Of a stretch of 64,000 nucleotides of DNA, positions 10,827-22,989 are shown one piece after another (position 1 is the stretch's first letter; each line of letters starts with the position of its first letter). The stretch lies in NCBI GenBank assembly GCA_017311185.1, contig JAESUZ010001073.1:1488001-1552000 (forward strand), written 5' to 3'. The notes beneath the pieces are model-generated. The model was given only the letters and a program-made list of their open reading frames with translations. It searched no databases and was not told where the DNA came from. Source of the DNA: Proteles cristata cristata (lineage: Eukaryota > Chordata > Mammalia > Carnivora > Hyaenidae). The position numbers and the translations under genes are program-made.

Positions 10827-12841
10827 ATTAAGAGAGAAACAGTGTGTTCATAAAGACAATAATTCTTAACAAGTGAGAGAATCCAAGTAGCACAAAGAAG
10901 GGACACGTAGTTTTCAATCAATACATTCTTTTTATGGTCATATCTTTAATAGATTCAAAGTATTTATTTATGGTGCAAGTTGCACTTGGGAATCATGAAA
11001 AGACAAAATCCAGAGTAATTAAAAATCATCTTTCAGTTGGAATTCATGTGAAAGAATTTAAGTAAAGCTAACAGTGGCCTAACCTTTCAAAGGAGAAATA
11101 GAGTTTGCTTCCTTTCTTAAGCAGGAGGGAGCATGGTTGTAATGAGAAAACTATGCTTAGGAAATGTTGCTTATCCCTTTGAATTAATGGAGTAATGCAA
11201 TCATTATGACAGTATTTCACTTACTGGCTCTATGGGCAGCTGTTTACAGCCTATACATCTTAAAGATGCATAATGTATAAGGAGTTATAGACGGGCACTT
11301 GCTTGTTGGTGACAGTATTGAAAATATGTTTTGGAATACATGTATGTTGTATCATGTAGATTTTAGCAGCTGCTAAAGTATTTTCTGCTAGAAAATTTAT
11401 AATGAAAATTATGTGAAATGATCCAATAGGATACATCGTTATTTATTTTCACTTGTACTAAATAAAGTAGCAAGTGATAGTCCCTAGCACATAGGAAATG
11501 CTCAATAAATGCTGAATAACTTTCATAAATAGAATAGTTTGCAAATATTGGGTCATGTGATCAAGAACATAGTTGTGATTTAAAAAAATAGCATTATAAA
11601 ATCCAAGCAACATAAAAATATAATTATTCTGACAGTTTTCTCAGTACTTTGATTACATTTTAAATATGTTTTGGATATTTCCTGTCCTAGAAATGTCCTC
11701 TTTTATAGTGAATCTATTTTTCCAGTGAATTTTGAAATATACATTCAATTCCACAGGATGCCAGCTTCATGGTTTAATTTGGTTAATAAATTATCTGATG
11801 ATACCCTTTTTAGGTAAGGTTTGGGAGACGCATGGCATGCAGGAATGTAGCGCACTTTAAGTCTTGTGTTGGATTCCTTAAAATAAAAGTCCTACTTGTT
11901 TATTTTTTGGCATCAAGTGATGTGTGCTGTATGAGCATGATATACATTTTAATTTTGGTAGGTAGTTAATTACAATCAACTCTCAATTATTTAGAGACTG
12001 ATTATGCAGCTTACAAACAACCTATGTCTTTTGGTACCCATTCTCGTAATGCTTGCCTCCCTCTCTGGTCCTCCACTGAGTAGTGTCCCTGGCATGAAAT
12101 CAGTGCTTCAAAAAAAGCAAAACCTGAGCTCAAGTTCTGAGGGAATATGAGGAAATGATTGGATAAATTAAGGCCTTTAGATTAACTCTGGATTTTATTA
12201 ATTCATTGTTTATTTATTCATTCATTCTATCTATTTCTCTCCCTGCTTCCAGATGCCTTTATAGGATTGACTGAGAGTTGAATGTAATGAACTATTCCAA
12301 GTAATTAGTTGTCTTGGGGTCGGGGGGTCCTACCACCTAAACACTCCATCTTGGTAAAATGGACAATGAAATTGTTAAGTGCAATATAGAAATCCTTATA
12401 TAAATGTGCTCCATAAAAGCATGGCTGAAACAACCTTCCACATTGCTTTTTGCTGTAACAGCTCACTGTTTTTGCTCACCACTATGTAGCTATTGTGTGT
12501 GATTAAGGTTGCTGTGAAAACATAAGCACACCCATAGCCCTCTCTTTGCCACTTAAATATATTGCAATGCTCATTTTCTTCCCTAGGAGTAGGTGGCACT
12601 CCCTAGCAGTAAGTTTCATTCTAAAATTCTAAAATGTAGGAAATGCTGTCATGTCATAGCAAATGATTTAATTATTACTGATTTTCCTTAAGAGTGGATT
12701 AAGCTAAGAAGACATTGAAAAGTTCAAAGGACTTTTAAAATTATACGTTACTATTTAGCAATTAGTAAGTTGTGATTTAGGTCGTAAGTATCCAGTAAGG
12801 TGTTTGGTGACTGAAATGAAACTTAAGAATGAGGCTGATGA

Positions 12842-12977
12842 GGGGCGCCTGGGTGGCTCAGTTGTTTGGGCTTCTGACTTCATCAGGTTATGATCTCGCA
12901 GTTTATGAGTTCGAGCCCCATGTTGGGTTCACTGCTATACTCTCTCTCTAAAAAATAAACAAACATTAAAAAATAAA
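12842..12977 (+). mobile_element. CAN SINE, sense, with TSD
   Basis: Starts with ggggcgcctgggtggctca and has the central part shortened. The near-identical duplication aagaatgaRgctgatga is at 12825-12841 and 12978-12994 (one mismatch). Confidence 0.92.
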
Positions 12978-14350
12978 AAGAATGAAGCTGATGATAGTCT
13001 GGGGAGAAAAATGCTCGTATTCCCACTTATGTCATATCTTACAGAATTGTCAGTTAGATGGTTTTTGGGGAAAAATAGATCCATGGACCCCTCAATTTGA
13101 AGCTGTATAGAAGCTCTTCCTTGCTGTTGAATAATTTAGAAAGTCATTGGGAATAGCAGAGTATGTAAATATTTCATTTTTATTTATTTTCTCATGATTT
13201 AATGTTTTTTTTTTTAATTTTCAACTTTGATTTAAGAAGTTCGTACTTTTTCTTGATGGTAGATTTTAAAAAGGAGAAAAGCCTAGATCTTCCTCCAGCT
13301 GAGAGAAAAATTCAACTCTTAGGGAAAGAGCCTCTTCAAATAGCAAGTAGATTTTGCTATTTTGCAAAAGTAGGTCTCTTGGAAACCTAGCAAAGGTAGG
13401 ACTAGATCCCTGGTGTTTTGGTTTTTACTGAAATGTTCTTTTCACCATGCCAGATGCCACTTCAGAAGAAAGGTGGCTGCCAGTGATATTATGTTGCTCT
13501 TTATTTTCAGTAAAATCTCAACTTGAATCTTACATGACTGTCGCATAGAATCAACAAAAGTGCTTTTGGAATAGGAATTTTTAAAAGATGCTTTTGTACT
13601 AGGATGAGTGTGACATGGCAGAAAATGATTGCAACCTCAAGTTCTGTGTTAAATACATACCATCTGGAAGGCATCCGACCACATCGGTGGATCAGACCCA
13701 TGCTACACCACATTCCATATTTACCAATTTATCCAATTAGGTGTAAATTCCCCAAGAACAGGGACTATTTCTCACATGTTTGTATGCTTTGACACCTCTT
13801 ACTATTCTTTTTATTTCTTTTGATTAGCATTTTGTCCATTTCATTTGCAAGTTTTTTTGGTTTGTTTGTTTTTGTTCTTTCTGTTTGGTTGTTTTCAGCT
13901 TGGTTAATCAAAGTAACCAAGTTCTTATGAACCCTTGGTGCCTGGAACATTTTGGCTATATGACTGGTCTCTTAAAAATATACAGTTTAAGACTTTACGG
14001 GTAGCGTTTTGAAATAAATAGAACATATGGATTGCCCAAAGTTTACAGAAAAGTATTCTAAAATAGTAAAACTTAGGTAAGTGGATATAGGTGCAAATGA
14101 AAATATTCTTTTCATTGAAAGGACATAGCTAAAATATATCATTATATTTAGTATCTTATTGGCTAATATTTATATGATGCAGACAAGAATGACATTGTAA
14201 ACCAAATCCAGTTGCTTTTTAAGAAATTAGAAGATCAGACACAGCACTGGCAAGATGTGTATTAAATCCCAGTAATCATAGTGTGGATAACGACATGGAC
14301 TTCTTCCTGGCTCTGGGAGTTAGAGCCACTGTGGTGTCATGTGCAATAAG

Positions 14351-14352
<2 letters not shown>

Positions 14353-14421
<69 letters not shown>
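14353..14421. repeat. Microsatellite (GT)n(GA)n
   Basis: About 22 GT units directly followed by about 12 GA units, uninterrupted. Likely length-variable between individuals. Confidence 0.95.
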
Positions 14422-15420
14422 TTGTGAAAGGGGATGTTGGAAATATGTTTATGTCATGTTGGCTTTTGTATGTTTTTTTAAATTAAAACTACTCACCAAT
14501 TTTGGCTCATAGATAGAAAGCAATATAAAGATGTTTCACTGAAAGTCTCTTGTCCTTTTTTTCTATCTCCCCAGTTTTTGCCCCCTGCCCTACAGTTAAC
14601 CTCTGGAAAGGTTTCTTATGCATGTGCTCTTTCTCCTTCCCTCCCCTTCTTACACAAATAGAGCCCACTTTGCTTCCTCACCCTCTCACTTAACACTTTC
14701 CTTGATGGTATTCCCTTATCTGCGCATAGAGAGCTTCTGTGGTGGCTTTTGTGAGTCAGGCACCAGCATCCGACTAATGATGGACTTGAAAGGCGGGTGA
14801 TGAACAGAGACCAATCTGTGAGAGACCAATTCTAGAAGCTACTTCTGCAAACTAAGAACAATTTCCCTTTGCTTAAATAGTGAGCTTGAAGCTCCTCTAT
14901 CGTATTTGAATCTCCAGATATAGTTTGTGACAGCAGTACTATGTGTAAATGTAGACTTCCTGTATATAACCCATAAAATCTTATTTTATATTGGAAATAT
15001 GAAATTGTGTTCCAGAAAGTCTTGGCCTAGGTTAAGATACAGGAAGAAGTTTTGCTTATTCTTATGTTCTGAGTCCTGATTTGCTTTTCAGTTTTCTGTT
15101 AATGTATTCTCATATTCATTTAGTACAAAATATGCAAAGAGAAGGTATTGGTTTTCATTTCTGAGATGGTAAGCAATTTTATATGAGAATTGAGAGTATA
15201 GGTTCTACAGAAATAAGCTTTCTAATGGATTGTCACAAGAGAGACTATAATAACTCTAAAATTAAACTGTTCCTTATCATCACCAGGAAAGCATAACTTT
15301 ATTTCCTGCAATTTGAGGTATGAATAGAAATTCTTGAGGATAAGTTGGACATTGTTAATGATAACAAAAATGAAAAATCAACTTAGACTTACTCCTCTAC
15401 AGCGTTTCTACTCACACAAT

Positions 15421-15590
15421 TTTTAAAAATTTTATGTATATTTTAATTAAGTGATTAATTAAGTGATTAATTAAGTTTTTTTAAGTGATACCTACTCCTA
15501 ACATGAGGCTCAAACTTCTGACCCTGAGTTCAAGCGTTGCATTCTCTACAGATTGAGCTAGTCTGTCAGTAGAGTCAATTTTTTTTTAGC
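15421..15590 (-). mobile_element. Degraded tRNA-type SINE
   Basis: The string 'acatgaggctcaaacttctgaccctgagttcaagcgttgcattctctac...gagctagtctg', described in parts, resembles the reverse of an older tRNA-derived carnivore SINE head. The AT side includes a 12-bp tandem of attaagtgatta. Distinct from the other copies. Confidence 0.5.
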
Positions 15591-16238
15591 TAATTAAAAA
15601 AAATGAATACCAAGTTTAAAGAGCAATATTAGTTTTGGATATTTAAGATAAAAGTCAACCAGGTGCTCAAGGAGCAAACAATAAATATATTTCTGCCAGG
15701 TCATACCTAATGTGCATTTCCTGAATCCAGATGGCATTAGCATGTTTAATAGATTTCTGAGATTGTGGGAAAGACCAAATTTAACAGACTTGTTTTTAAT
15801 TCCCTAGATAATACACATATATGGCATTTTCTCCTTGCACTTGAAGTGGTTCAAATATTTAGGCAGATTGATTGTTTGTGGCGGATGCGTTCACTCTCTC
15901 TGCTGTGCACATGGCATAAGAACCTCGTGTTGAGGCATAGTGTCCTATTTATTGACATTTAAAAAGTTCTTACTGAAATGGGAGACTAATAAGAAAAGGA
16001 TCTACACTAGATTTCTGAATCCAGGCTGATAAGCATTATAAACATGATTACATGATCATTAATCAGAAAACATTTTACCTTAAAGAGAAAAAAAATTGAA
16101 CTAAGATTTGTGTGGAGGACAAACTGAAATTTGTATGTTAGGTCAATATCAAGGACTTCTGTGCAGTTATTTTTAGCTTCATATAAAGCACCATGGATCT
16201 GCTCAGTGTCACAGTTGCAACTTATTTCTGATTCCTAG

Positions 16239-16337
16239 ATTGTCGTAGGCGACAAAGTTGTTTTGATGCCCGTGAATGCAGGACAACCACTACATGCCAG
16301 CAACATAGAGCTTCTCGATAATCCAGGGTGTAAAGAG
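16239..16337 (+). CDS. ITPR2: ITPR2 exon E4 (about residues 175-207; SIm2 segment)
   Basis: A 99-bp exon of 33 codons, phase 0/0, acceptor gattcctag and strong donor gtaagt. It encodes [15 protein letters not shown]...[10 protein letters not shown], a MIR/beta-trefoil part of the suppressor domain. Its 33-residue length and position match the alternatively spliced SIm2 segment (residues 176-208) that I recall being described for mouse type 2 IP3 receptor. Skipping keeps the reading frame. Splice sites look strong here, so inclusion is probably the default. Confidence 0.96.
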
Positions 16338-16607
16338 GTAAGTTCAGGAGGAAAGAAAATGAATTTGTTTATATTCATTGTGAGAAAAAAAGTCATGTAG
16401 CTTCATTTATTGTTTTCATGAGCATAACTCCAGTTATGGTAATTAATATTTCTAAGACCCATGTAGATAATGATTGCTAGTTTTGGATGGTGTTTGTGTT
16501 GAAGTACATACCTCATTGTCCAAAGTTATCTTTTTTCTCTTTTTACCTGTTGGAGGAATAATTTCTGGAATGCGTAGTTTCATAACTTAATGTTTCTTCA
16601 TTAATAG
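16338..16607 (+). other. ITPR2: Intron E4-E5 (270 bp)
   Basis: Shortest intron in the window, unique AT-rich sequence, acceptor cttcattaatag with a weak pyrimidine tract. Confidence 0.93.
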
Positions 16608-16691
16608 GTGAATGCTGTTAATTGCAACACTAGCTGGAAAATCACTTTATTCATGAAATATAGTTCCTATCGAGAGGATGTACTAAAAGGA
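16608..16691 (+). CDS. ITPR2: ITPR2 exon E5 (about residues 208-235)
   Basis: An 84-bp exon of 28 codons, phase 0/0, acceptor attaatag, strong donor gtaagt. It encodes [20 protein letters not shown] and YREDVLKG. It finishes the suppressor domain and reaches the linker to the IP3-binding core (about residues 224-235). NCNTSWKI is shared with ITPR1; [13 protein letters not shown] is type 2-like. Confidence 0.96.
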
Positions 16692-16990
16692 GTAAGTATG
16701 TGTTACATGGAACATTTGCCAGAAGCATTGAAGGTAGTCTTACTGAACTTCTATATGCAAAACCTGTATATTCACTAGCATTCATACTTCAGAAGATGGT
16801 TATAGACCTTAATACTCACCATGAGTGTTTCATTGGGTTTTCCCTCTTTTTGGAATGTATAAATAATCATTAAAAGCCAAGTAATTAGCATAAGGGTACA
16901 GAGATAAAAGCCAGAAAGAGACATCTGCTTCTTAGGTCTATTTGTTCAGAATTTTTTTGGAAATACGGTTTGATTTTCCTGTTTTCCTAG
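16692..16990 (+). other. ITPR2: Intron E5-E6 (299 bp)
   Basis: Short AT-rich intron, donor gtaagt, acceptor cctgttttcctag with a good pyrimidine tract. No repeat recognised. Confidence 0.93.
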
Positions 16991-17137
16991 GGTGATGTTG
17001 TTAGGTTGTTTCATGCAGAACAAGAGAAGTTTCTGACTTGTGATGAATATGAGAAAAAACAACACATTTTCCTTCGCACAACCTTGCGTCAATCAGCCAC
17101 TTCTGCTACTAGTTCCAAAGCACTCTGGGAAATAGAG
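16991..17137 (+). CDS. ITPR2: ITPR2 exon E6 (about residues 236-284; IP3-contact loop)
   Basis: A 147-bp exon of 49 codons, phase 0/0. It starts the beta-trefoil (IBC-beta) half of the IP3-binding core: [20 protein letters not shown]...[25 protein letters not shown] corresponds to ITPR1 R265-R269, which contact the 4-phosphate of IP3. The residue equivalent to ITPR1 Gly268 is Leu, as I recall for types 2 and 3. The donor gag|gtgtgt is weaker than its neighbours. Confidence 0.97.
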
Positions 17138-17339
17138 GTGTGTAAATATTTTTGGATTTTAGTAAGTATTTATGTAAAAATCCCTGGATTTACCAGTCTG
17201 ATTATTTTATTATATAAATAATATATAAGCATCATTTATGATAAATTGATAAAAGACTAATATTTGTGAACTAACTTATCCTCTTAATTACTGTGATCAA
17301 TTTGAAATGTTACTACTTCCTTTACCTATCCTTTCTGAG

Positions 17340-17408
17340 GCATCTCTCTTCCTCCCTCTCTCTCTCTCTCTCTCCCCCCTAGAAATAGGTAAAACATTAA
17401 AAAAAAAT
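17340..17408 (+). mobile_element. CAN SINE 3' fragment, sense
   Basis: A (TC)n run, ctagaaatag and an A-rich tail match the 3' end of the SINE. No tRNA head is present. Confidence 0.6.
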
Positions 17409-18283
17409 AAAGATAGATATCAGAACCATACAGTAACTGAGAAGAACATTTATTTCTTCAGGGGATGCCATTTTTATTGGAATGAGGAGATCCATAGTTA
17501 AGAGTTCATCCATCCTTTGAAAAGTCATTGCCAATATGGTAGTAATTAAGAAAATGTGAGGTATGGATTTTTCTTTAAAGGATCTTTCTGTACCGTAGAA
17601 ATAAGATAGATGGAATTCCCTATGAACAAACCACATTTGATAAGTTACATCCTCATGTAATGGACATCTAAGCCGATAGCAGTGGTTTGCAATTATTTGA
17701 AACCTATCATCCTCTTTCACAGCATGTATTCTGTGATACTTCCTTTAATATCTTAAAATAAAACTCATAAATAGGTAATATTATTTATAGATTTTCATGA
17801 TTCAAAATTAATAAAATGCCTAAATTTCAAAATAAGAAAAGGAAAATAATTTATAATAAAATAATATGTATTTTAACATGTAAATAATTGCTTTAGAAGG
17901 TGTAATATTTGTACCTATCTTGAATAAATGCATTTGGATTTGAAAGAGGCAGTAGAAGATGAAACTCAGAAGACATTCTTTGCAAGTACAGGAAAATGAA
18001 AGAGCAGGGACAAATGTGGCCCTTTGAATTATATCTTGTATTAGGAGAAGTAATAACAGAACATACTTATTTGTATGTTTGATGAAAAGAAGAGGGAAAT
18101 AACCACATTGAAAGAGGGGTAACAGCACACATTACAGAGTATTGAAACAGAAAATGAGGAAGTTTGATGTTTATTCCAGCGAGCTGACCCTGAATTATAA
18201 ATGTAATATCAAAATAATTCTGTAAGTTACGACATGGTTTAGAATAGAGATAAAATAGTACAAAAACCATATTTCCTATCTTT

Positions 18284-18513
18284 TTTTTTTTTATAAATTT
18301 TTTTTAATGTTTTATTTATTTCTAGGAGAGAGAGAGAGAGACAGCGTGAGCAGGGGAGGGTCAGAGAGAGAGGGAGTCACAGACTGAAACAGGCTCCAGG
18401 CTCTGAGCTGGCAGTCAGCACAGAGCCCGACGCGGGGCTCGAACCCACGAACCGCGAGATCATGACCTAAGCGAAAGTCGGACGCTTAACCGACTAAGCC
18501 ACCGAGGCGCCCC
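18284..18513 (-). mobile_element. Young CAN SINE, antisense, with TSD
   Basis: Young-subfamily copy (gacgcggggctcgaacccac, cgaaagtcggacgcttaacc). The duplication tcctatcttt is at 18274-18283 and 18514-18523. It carries a T-rich tract followed by tttctag|gag, an acceptor-like site on the gene's sense strand at 18325. Confidence 0.94.
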
Positions 18514-18537
18514 TCCTATCTTTATTTTTATTATTTA

Positions 18538-18600
18538 AAAACATTTTTAAAAAGTTCATTTATTTATTTTGAGAGAGGGAGAGAAAAAAAGAGAGAAGCT
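18538..18600 (-). mobile_element. CAN SINE tail fragment, antisense
   Basis: AT tail 'aaagttcatttatttattttgagag' pattern followed by GA-rich sequence, without the rest of the element. Confidence 0.5.
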
Positions 18601-19299
18601 CTATTTTACTTTTCTCTGCTTTCTGTTCCAATGGAATGACTTCAGAACCCTGTTGGTGAGGCTTCCCATCCTTGGGATACGGGTCACTTAGGAGGCTATG
18701 ACTTGTAGGATTTTTGTATCTTGGCCAATGCCTGATAATGCCAAGATCAGCCTTCCAAAATCATTGTGATAAATGATAACACCGTCCTTTCTGTATCTCT
18801 AACTTGTCCCCTAGGGAGCTGCACTAGCATTGCTAGATGTATATATAGGAGAGGAGTTCTTAGTCTGGGATCTATGGTGAGCTTCAAGTTATTTGCCAAC
18901 CTCCAGCAGTTGTGTACAAAATGTGTGCATGTACATGAGACAGCTGATAGATTTGATCCATCTCAAAGGTATCAATGGCTTTGCCAAAGGAGTTAGAGTG
19001 TAGTCAGTGTGATTTGCAAAGGATTTGTGGAAGAAGTTTGATTTGATAGCTTTGAAGATGGGTAGGGTTTTGATCATGGGGAGAGTGTTTTTAAGAGTTC
19101 ATCCACTTTGAAGTATTTTCATAATTATTATCTTACTTGAGCTATCAGAGGAGGGGAGGACCTAGAAGCTGGGGTCTAGCAAAAAGTATTAGAACGTTCT
19201 ATATAGCAGCACCCAGTATTTGAGGCTGGGGTCAGGAGTCCAAGGGTGGTAGGCATTAACAAAAAGAAGGTAACCTGTTGGGAGAATAATGAAAAGTTC

Positions 19300-19480
19300 C
19301 CCTGGTACTTAATCTTCAAAACAATCTTATGAATTAAAATCATTTGGACATGATGGAACTGGCTTGAAGATGTTCAATTGCTTCTAGTGATCATACCCTA
19401 GTACATGGCAGAGCTGGGGCTCAAATGCAGTCCTCTTCAGTCTGTAGAGCCTAAGATCTGCTGCTGCGCACCAGGCCACC
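19300..19480 (-). repeat. MIR-like fragment
   Basis: Reverse-MIR order: 'tcttcaaaacaatcttatgaatt', 'agagctggggctcaaatgcag' and a CTGCTGCGCACC end. Diverged. Confidence 0.55.
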
Positions 19481-19659
19481 TGGCATTAGCAGCTGCTTCA
19501 GACCATCTTCTTTAATTCTCAGGGAGCCTGGTGGCTCAGCGTCTGGGGCAAAACCAGTTCCCAGGACAGGTAGGAAAGGACATGGTATTAGTGAAAAAGC
19601 ATCCACAGAAAGGGCCAGGAATTAAGTCGGTGGAGAAAGCTCCAGGCTTTCGCATTTTG

Positions 19660-19945
19660 GTGCTCTCTGTCTGGAATGATATTTTCTAATCTCTACGTGA
19701 TTGTTCATTCTTACCCTGCGGGTTTCAGCTCCCATGTCATCTCCCAGTGGCCGGTGCTAATTGCTACATCTGAAGAAGTCTTCCCTCCGGGACTCTGTCA
19801 TGCGCTCTGTTTATTTCCTCCTAGCACTTGCCAAATCTTATGTATTGAAAGCTCTAGTCTTACTTATTGCTGTGTCCCTATTGCCTACAAGAGTCCTTGG
19901 TGCATCGTAAGCTTTTAATAGGATTTGTTGAAAGAATATTTGAGT
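19660..19945 (+). repeat. L2-like LINE fragment
   Basis: Order of blocks typical of the L2 3' end: 'tctggaatgatattttc', 'ctcccatgtcatctccc', 'gaagtcttccctccggg', 'tcctagcacttgcc', ending with 'taggatttgttgaaagaat'. Diverged. Confidence 0.55.
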
Positions 19946-20243
19946 AACAAATGGGGAAAAACCCCACAGCATTTCCAGTTCTTGCCTGGGAAAACTGTCT
20001 CTTGGAGGAAAGCTGTATTTGTACATTTAAGGCACGAGCATCATGCATTGAGTTAACTGTTAGGTCTTTTGCTCATTTGTGGGGAATTTTGTTTTTCTGC
20101 CACACTGTCCTCTTATGAAAACATATATTAGATTCTACAAGTTAGTATTAACAGGTGAGCACTTTGTATAAACTGTTGGCATTTGCTTGCCAGCAACGTG
20201 AATATCTTTTAGCCTTTATTGTTGTTGCTCTTTTTCTCTGTAG

Positions 20244-20339
20244 GTAGTTCATCATGACCCATGCCGTGGGGGTGCTGGACAATGGAACAGCTTGTTCAGA
20301 TTTAAACACCTCGCAACTGGGAACTATTTAGCCGCAGAG
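20244..20339 (+). CDS. ITPR2: ITPR2 exon E7 (about residues 285-316)
   Basis: A 96-bp exon of 32 codons, phase 0/0, acceptor tttttctctgtag and donor gag|gtaaga. It encodes [20 protein letters not shown] then [12 protein letters not shown], a classic MIR/beta-trefoil repeat of the IBC-beta domain ([13 protein letters not shown]). VVHHD and GQWNS fit type 2; ITPR1 has VVQHD and GYWNS. Confidence 0.97.
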
Positions 20340-21269
20340 GTAAGACTAATAAATAGAGTACTATTAAATCTCTGACTCTGAAAAAGTGACATAAGCAATT
20401 AGACTCTCCAGAAGTTGCTGTATTTGTAGGAACAGTCATTATACAAAATTTGATTATTGCCTATTGGGATCTGGGCTGGCATATAAATTATTCTTAAAAT
20501 GTAAATATTAATTGAAGCCTTTGTCTTCAATTAATAATCTTTGTCTTAAAGGCAAATAATCTTTGTCTTAAAAATGAAAACAAGAGTAACAACAGAACAA
20601 TGGTGGTTGGTTTCCTTTAAGGTCAAGGGCAAGAGAGTATCTGATTTGCATATGTATGCGATTCAGTCTAAACTTTTGTTTTTAGCTACATTCTTTCAGA
20701 GTGTCTACATTGGAGAGGCGATCAATTCATTGTTGGTGTCGTAGAGCCTTGATAGTTTCAGGCCGTTTTCACTGAAACTCCTTTCCCTGGTGGGTGGCTT
20801 TTATTGTTCAAACTGTCGCAGAGGAAAGACATTTCTTCTTGAGACACTGAACTGTCCTCAAACTGCTAATGAAAATGGTAACAACAAACAAGGTCTTTTC
20901 TTTCTTCACTGAAAGCATGTTGACGATCAGGTAGATATGAAGAGTGGGAGGAATCAACAGGATAGATGTTTTAGAAATGATTTAACTAAAGTTTGGTTAT
21001 CAAATGTAAAAATAATTTTGAAGATACTTGTTTTTTAGATGTATGAAAATATCCATTCATTCTACTCCCCTCAAGTCTGTATCTATTTTTCAATTTCGAG
21101 TTTCTTCTGGGATTATAAACCAGAATTTTCCCTTAGAATTTTTACTATGACTTATCTAACTTGTAGTTTTTGGATGTGAGGGAAGATAAGGAAGTGGGGA
21201 CGCAAAAGTGAGGAGAAAAAGGTATAGGAGACAGGACGTTTCTGTAAACATGCTGGTCCCTGCCTAAAC

Positions 21270-21500
21270 CAGCCCCCAACACCCTTACATTCTATTAATC
21301 TGGAGTAATTTTCTTCATAGTACTTACCACTCTCTGACTCATTGTGCATTTTATTTTTTGACATTCTCTGTCAAAATGTATGCTCTCTGAAAGCAGGGGT
21401 TTTTATTTTTTTATTTAATTTTTATTTTTTACATCACCACTGTGTTCCCAGCATTTAGGGAGCATTTGATGAGTACTTTTTGAAGGAATGAATGAATGGA
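21270..21500 (+). repeat. L2-like LINE fragment
   Basis: Blocks 'aatctggagtaattttc', 'actctctgactcattgtgc', 'gtatgctctctgaaagcagg', 'gtgttcccagcatttaggg' and a terminal 'tgaaggaatgaatgaatgg' follow the L2 3'-end order. Confidence 0.6.
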
Positions 21501-21589
21501 TACAAAGAAGCTATGCAGTCTTCTGTAAGCTTAGAGGATGGGAAGAGATTTTGGATTTGTATTTAAGAGGCATTTGGAGCCATATTTGC

Positions 21590-21735
21590 ATAAATTAATC
21601 TCTCTAAGCTCTAATTTCCTCCTCTGTAAAATGAGGATAATCACAATATTCATATAATACAAGTATTAAGAGAATTAAATAGGGTAAAGTGCGTGGCATA
21701 ATGTGTGGCTCATGGTGGATGTCCGGTAAGTGGTG
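21590..21735 (+). repeat. MIR fragment
   Basis: Sense MIR blocks: 'taatttcctcctctgtaaaa', 'tgaggataat', 'gagaattaaatagggtaaag' and 'gtggcataatgtgtggctca'. Confidence 0.65.
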
Positions 21736-22774
21736 CCAGTAAGATTGATTTTATTATGAGAAATAGGGATTACTTCTACTTTTATAAATATCTGACTTAT
21801 TATTATTTAGGAATCTGTTCAAATAATGGAAATACAGCTTTGCAATTTATGGTCTGTTGATACCACGAATGTTTTGAAGTAACTTTGTTGAGAAGTAACC
21901 CTTTGATGTAAAATTAAAGAGTAAGGTGGAGAATCTTGTATAAAATAAGAATTAGAAGAGTCTACAAGATGTCCAATAAAAGATAAGAAATTAGATTTAA
22001 AATTCTCTTGGATCTGGTGTTAGTGACTCTTTTCCATGATTCAGCTTTCAGTCAATGGCTGTGGTAACTACTGACATTCTCTAGAAAGCTGACATGGTTA
22101 CACATTATTAGTTTTCTGAGTTAATTTCTGCAATTAAAACTTGCATCATTGATAATTCAAATGACTAGATTATTGAGAATTAAATTGCTTACTAACTTTA
22201 ATGAAGATCTAAGACCTCAATACATAAAGGAGTTCATTAAAAATTGAAAAATAGAAAGCAGCTCATTCCTTGAAAAGAATTTGAAAGACTCTTTTCATTC
22301 TATCTCTAGAGGATATGACTTTAAATGCCAGATGCTCTTTTGTCCATTAAAGATTCTGGTGTACTTGTAGGATCTCTTCTTTGACCTTTAATACTTGAGA
22401 TAGTATCTTTTTTTTTTAGGACAAGGTGAGAGAAGGAGAATTAAACATTAAATACATATCTGAAAATTGAAAACTAGGAACTTATTTTCTACTGATTTTA
22501 ACAGAATGGGTGCTTCTGTGTAGTATTCTAACTCAAAAGAAGAATTAACCTCAGAATATTGGCATCCATAGGTTGGCATTTTATATTTCATATGTCATCT
22601 CAGGTTAGATGAGGTTCTGGTTCAGTCACATCTCAGCACGCTTGTCATACGATGTGAAAGTGTGTGCAGGTGTGGCAAAAAAAAAAAGCGACTGTAGTCT
22701 TGATAAAAAAATCGATTTCCAGTTCCAGTTCCACAACAGGTGGATATAGCCTCTGACAGCAGTTAAAAAACGTT

Positions 22775-22989
22775 GGGGCAGCTGGGTGGCTCAGTTCGTT
22801 AAGCATCTCACTTTGGCTCAGGTCATGATCTCATGGTTCGTGAGTTTGAGCCCCGCGTCGGGCTCTGTGCTGACAGCTCAGAGCCCAGAATCTGTCTCAG
22901 CTTCTTTGTCTCCCTCTCTCTCTCTCTGCCCCACCCCACCACTTGCACTCTCTCCCATTCTTAAAAATAAGTAAATAAACATTTAAAAA
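22775..22989 (+). mobile_element. CAN SINE, sense
   Basis: tRNA head ggggcagctgggtggctcag, B-box region gttcgtgagtttgagcccc, CT-rich part and an A-rich tail ending near 22989. Full length. Confidence 0.92.

Larger units (their letters stand above)
10812..16238 (+). other. ITPR2: Intron E3-E4 (5,427 bp)
   Basis: Donor gtatgt, acceptor tgattcctag. It contains an AATAAA nine bases after the donor (10821), a MIR 3'-tail-like stretch near 11470-11520, one sense SINE (12842-12977), a GT/GA microsatellite (14353-14421) and a degraded tRNA-type SINE around 15421-15590. The remainder is unique AT-rich sequence. Confidence 0.88.
17138..20243 (+). other. ITPR2: Intron E6-E7 (3,106 bp)
   Basis: Contains a 5'-truncated sense SINE tail (17340-17408), a young antisense SINE (18284-18513), a short SINE fragment (18538-18600), an MIR-like stretch (19300-19480) and an L2-like stretch (19660-19945). 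Acceptor tttttctctgtag. Confidence 0.88.

Noticed and set aside
17138..17221. Alternative 3' extension of E6
   Set aside because: The frame stays open for 27 codons after the donor but the peptide is hydrophobic and unlike any IP3 receptor, and E6 joins E7 perfectly; the short extension is probably chance.
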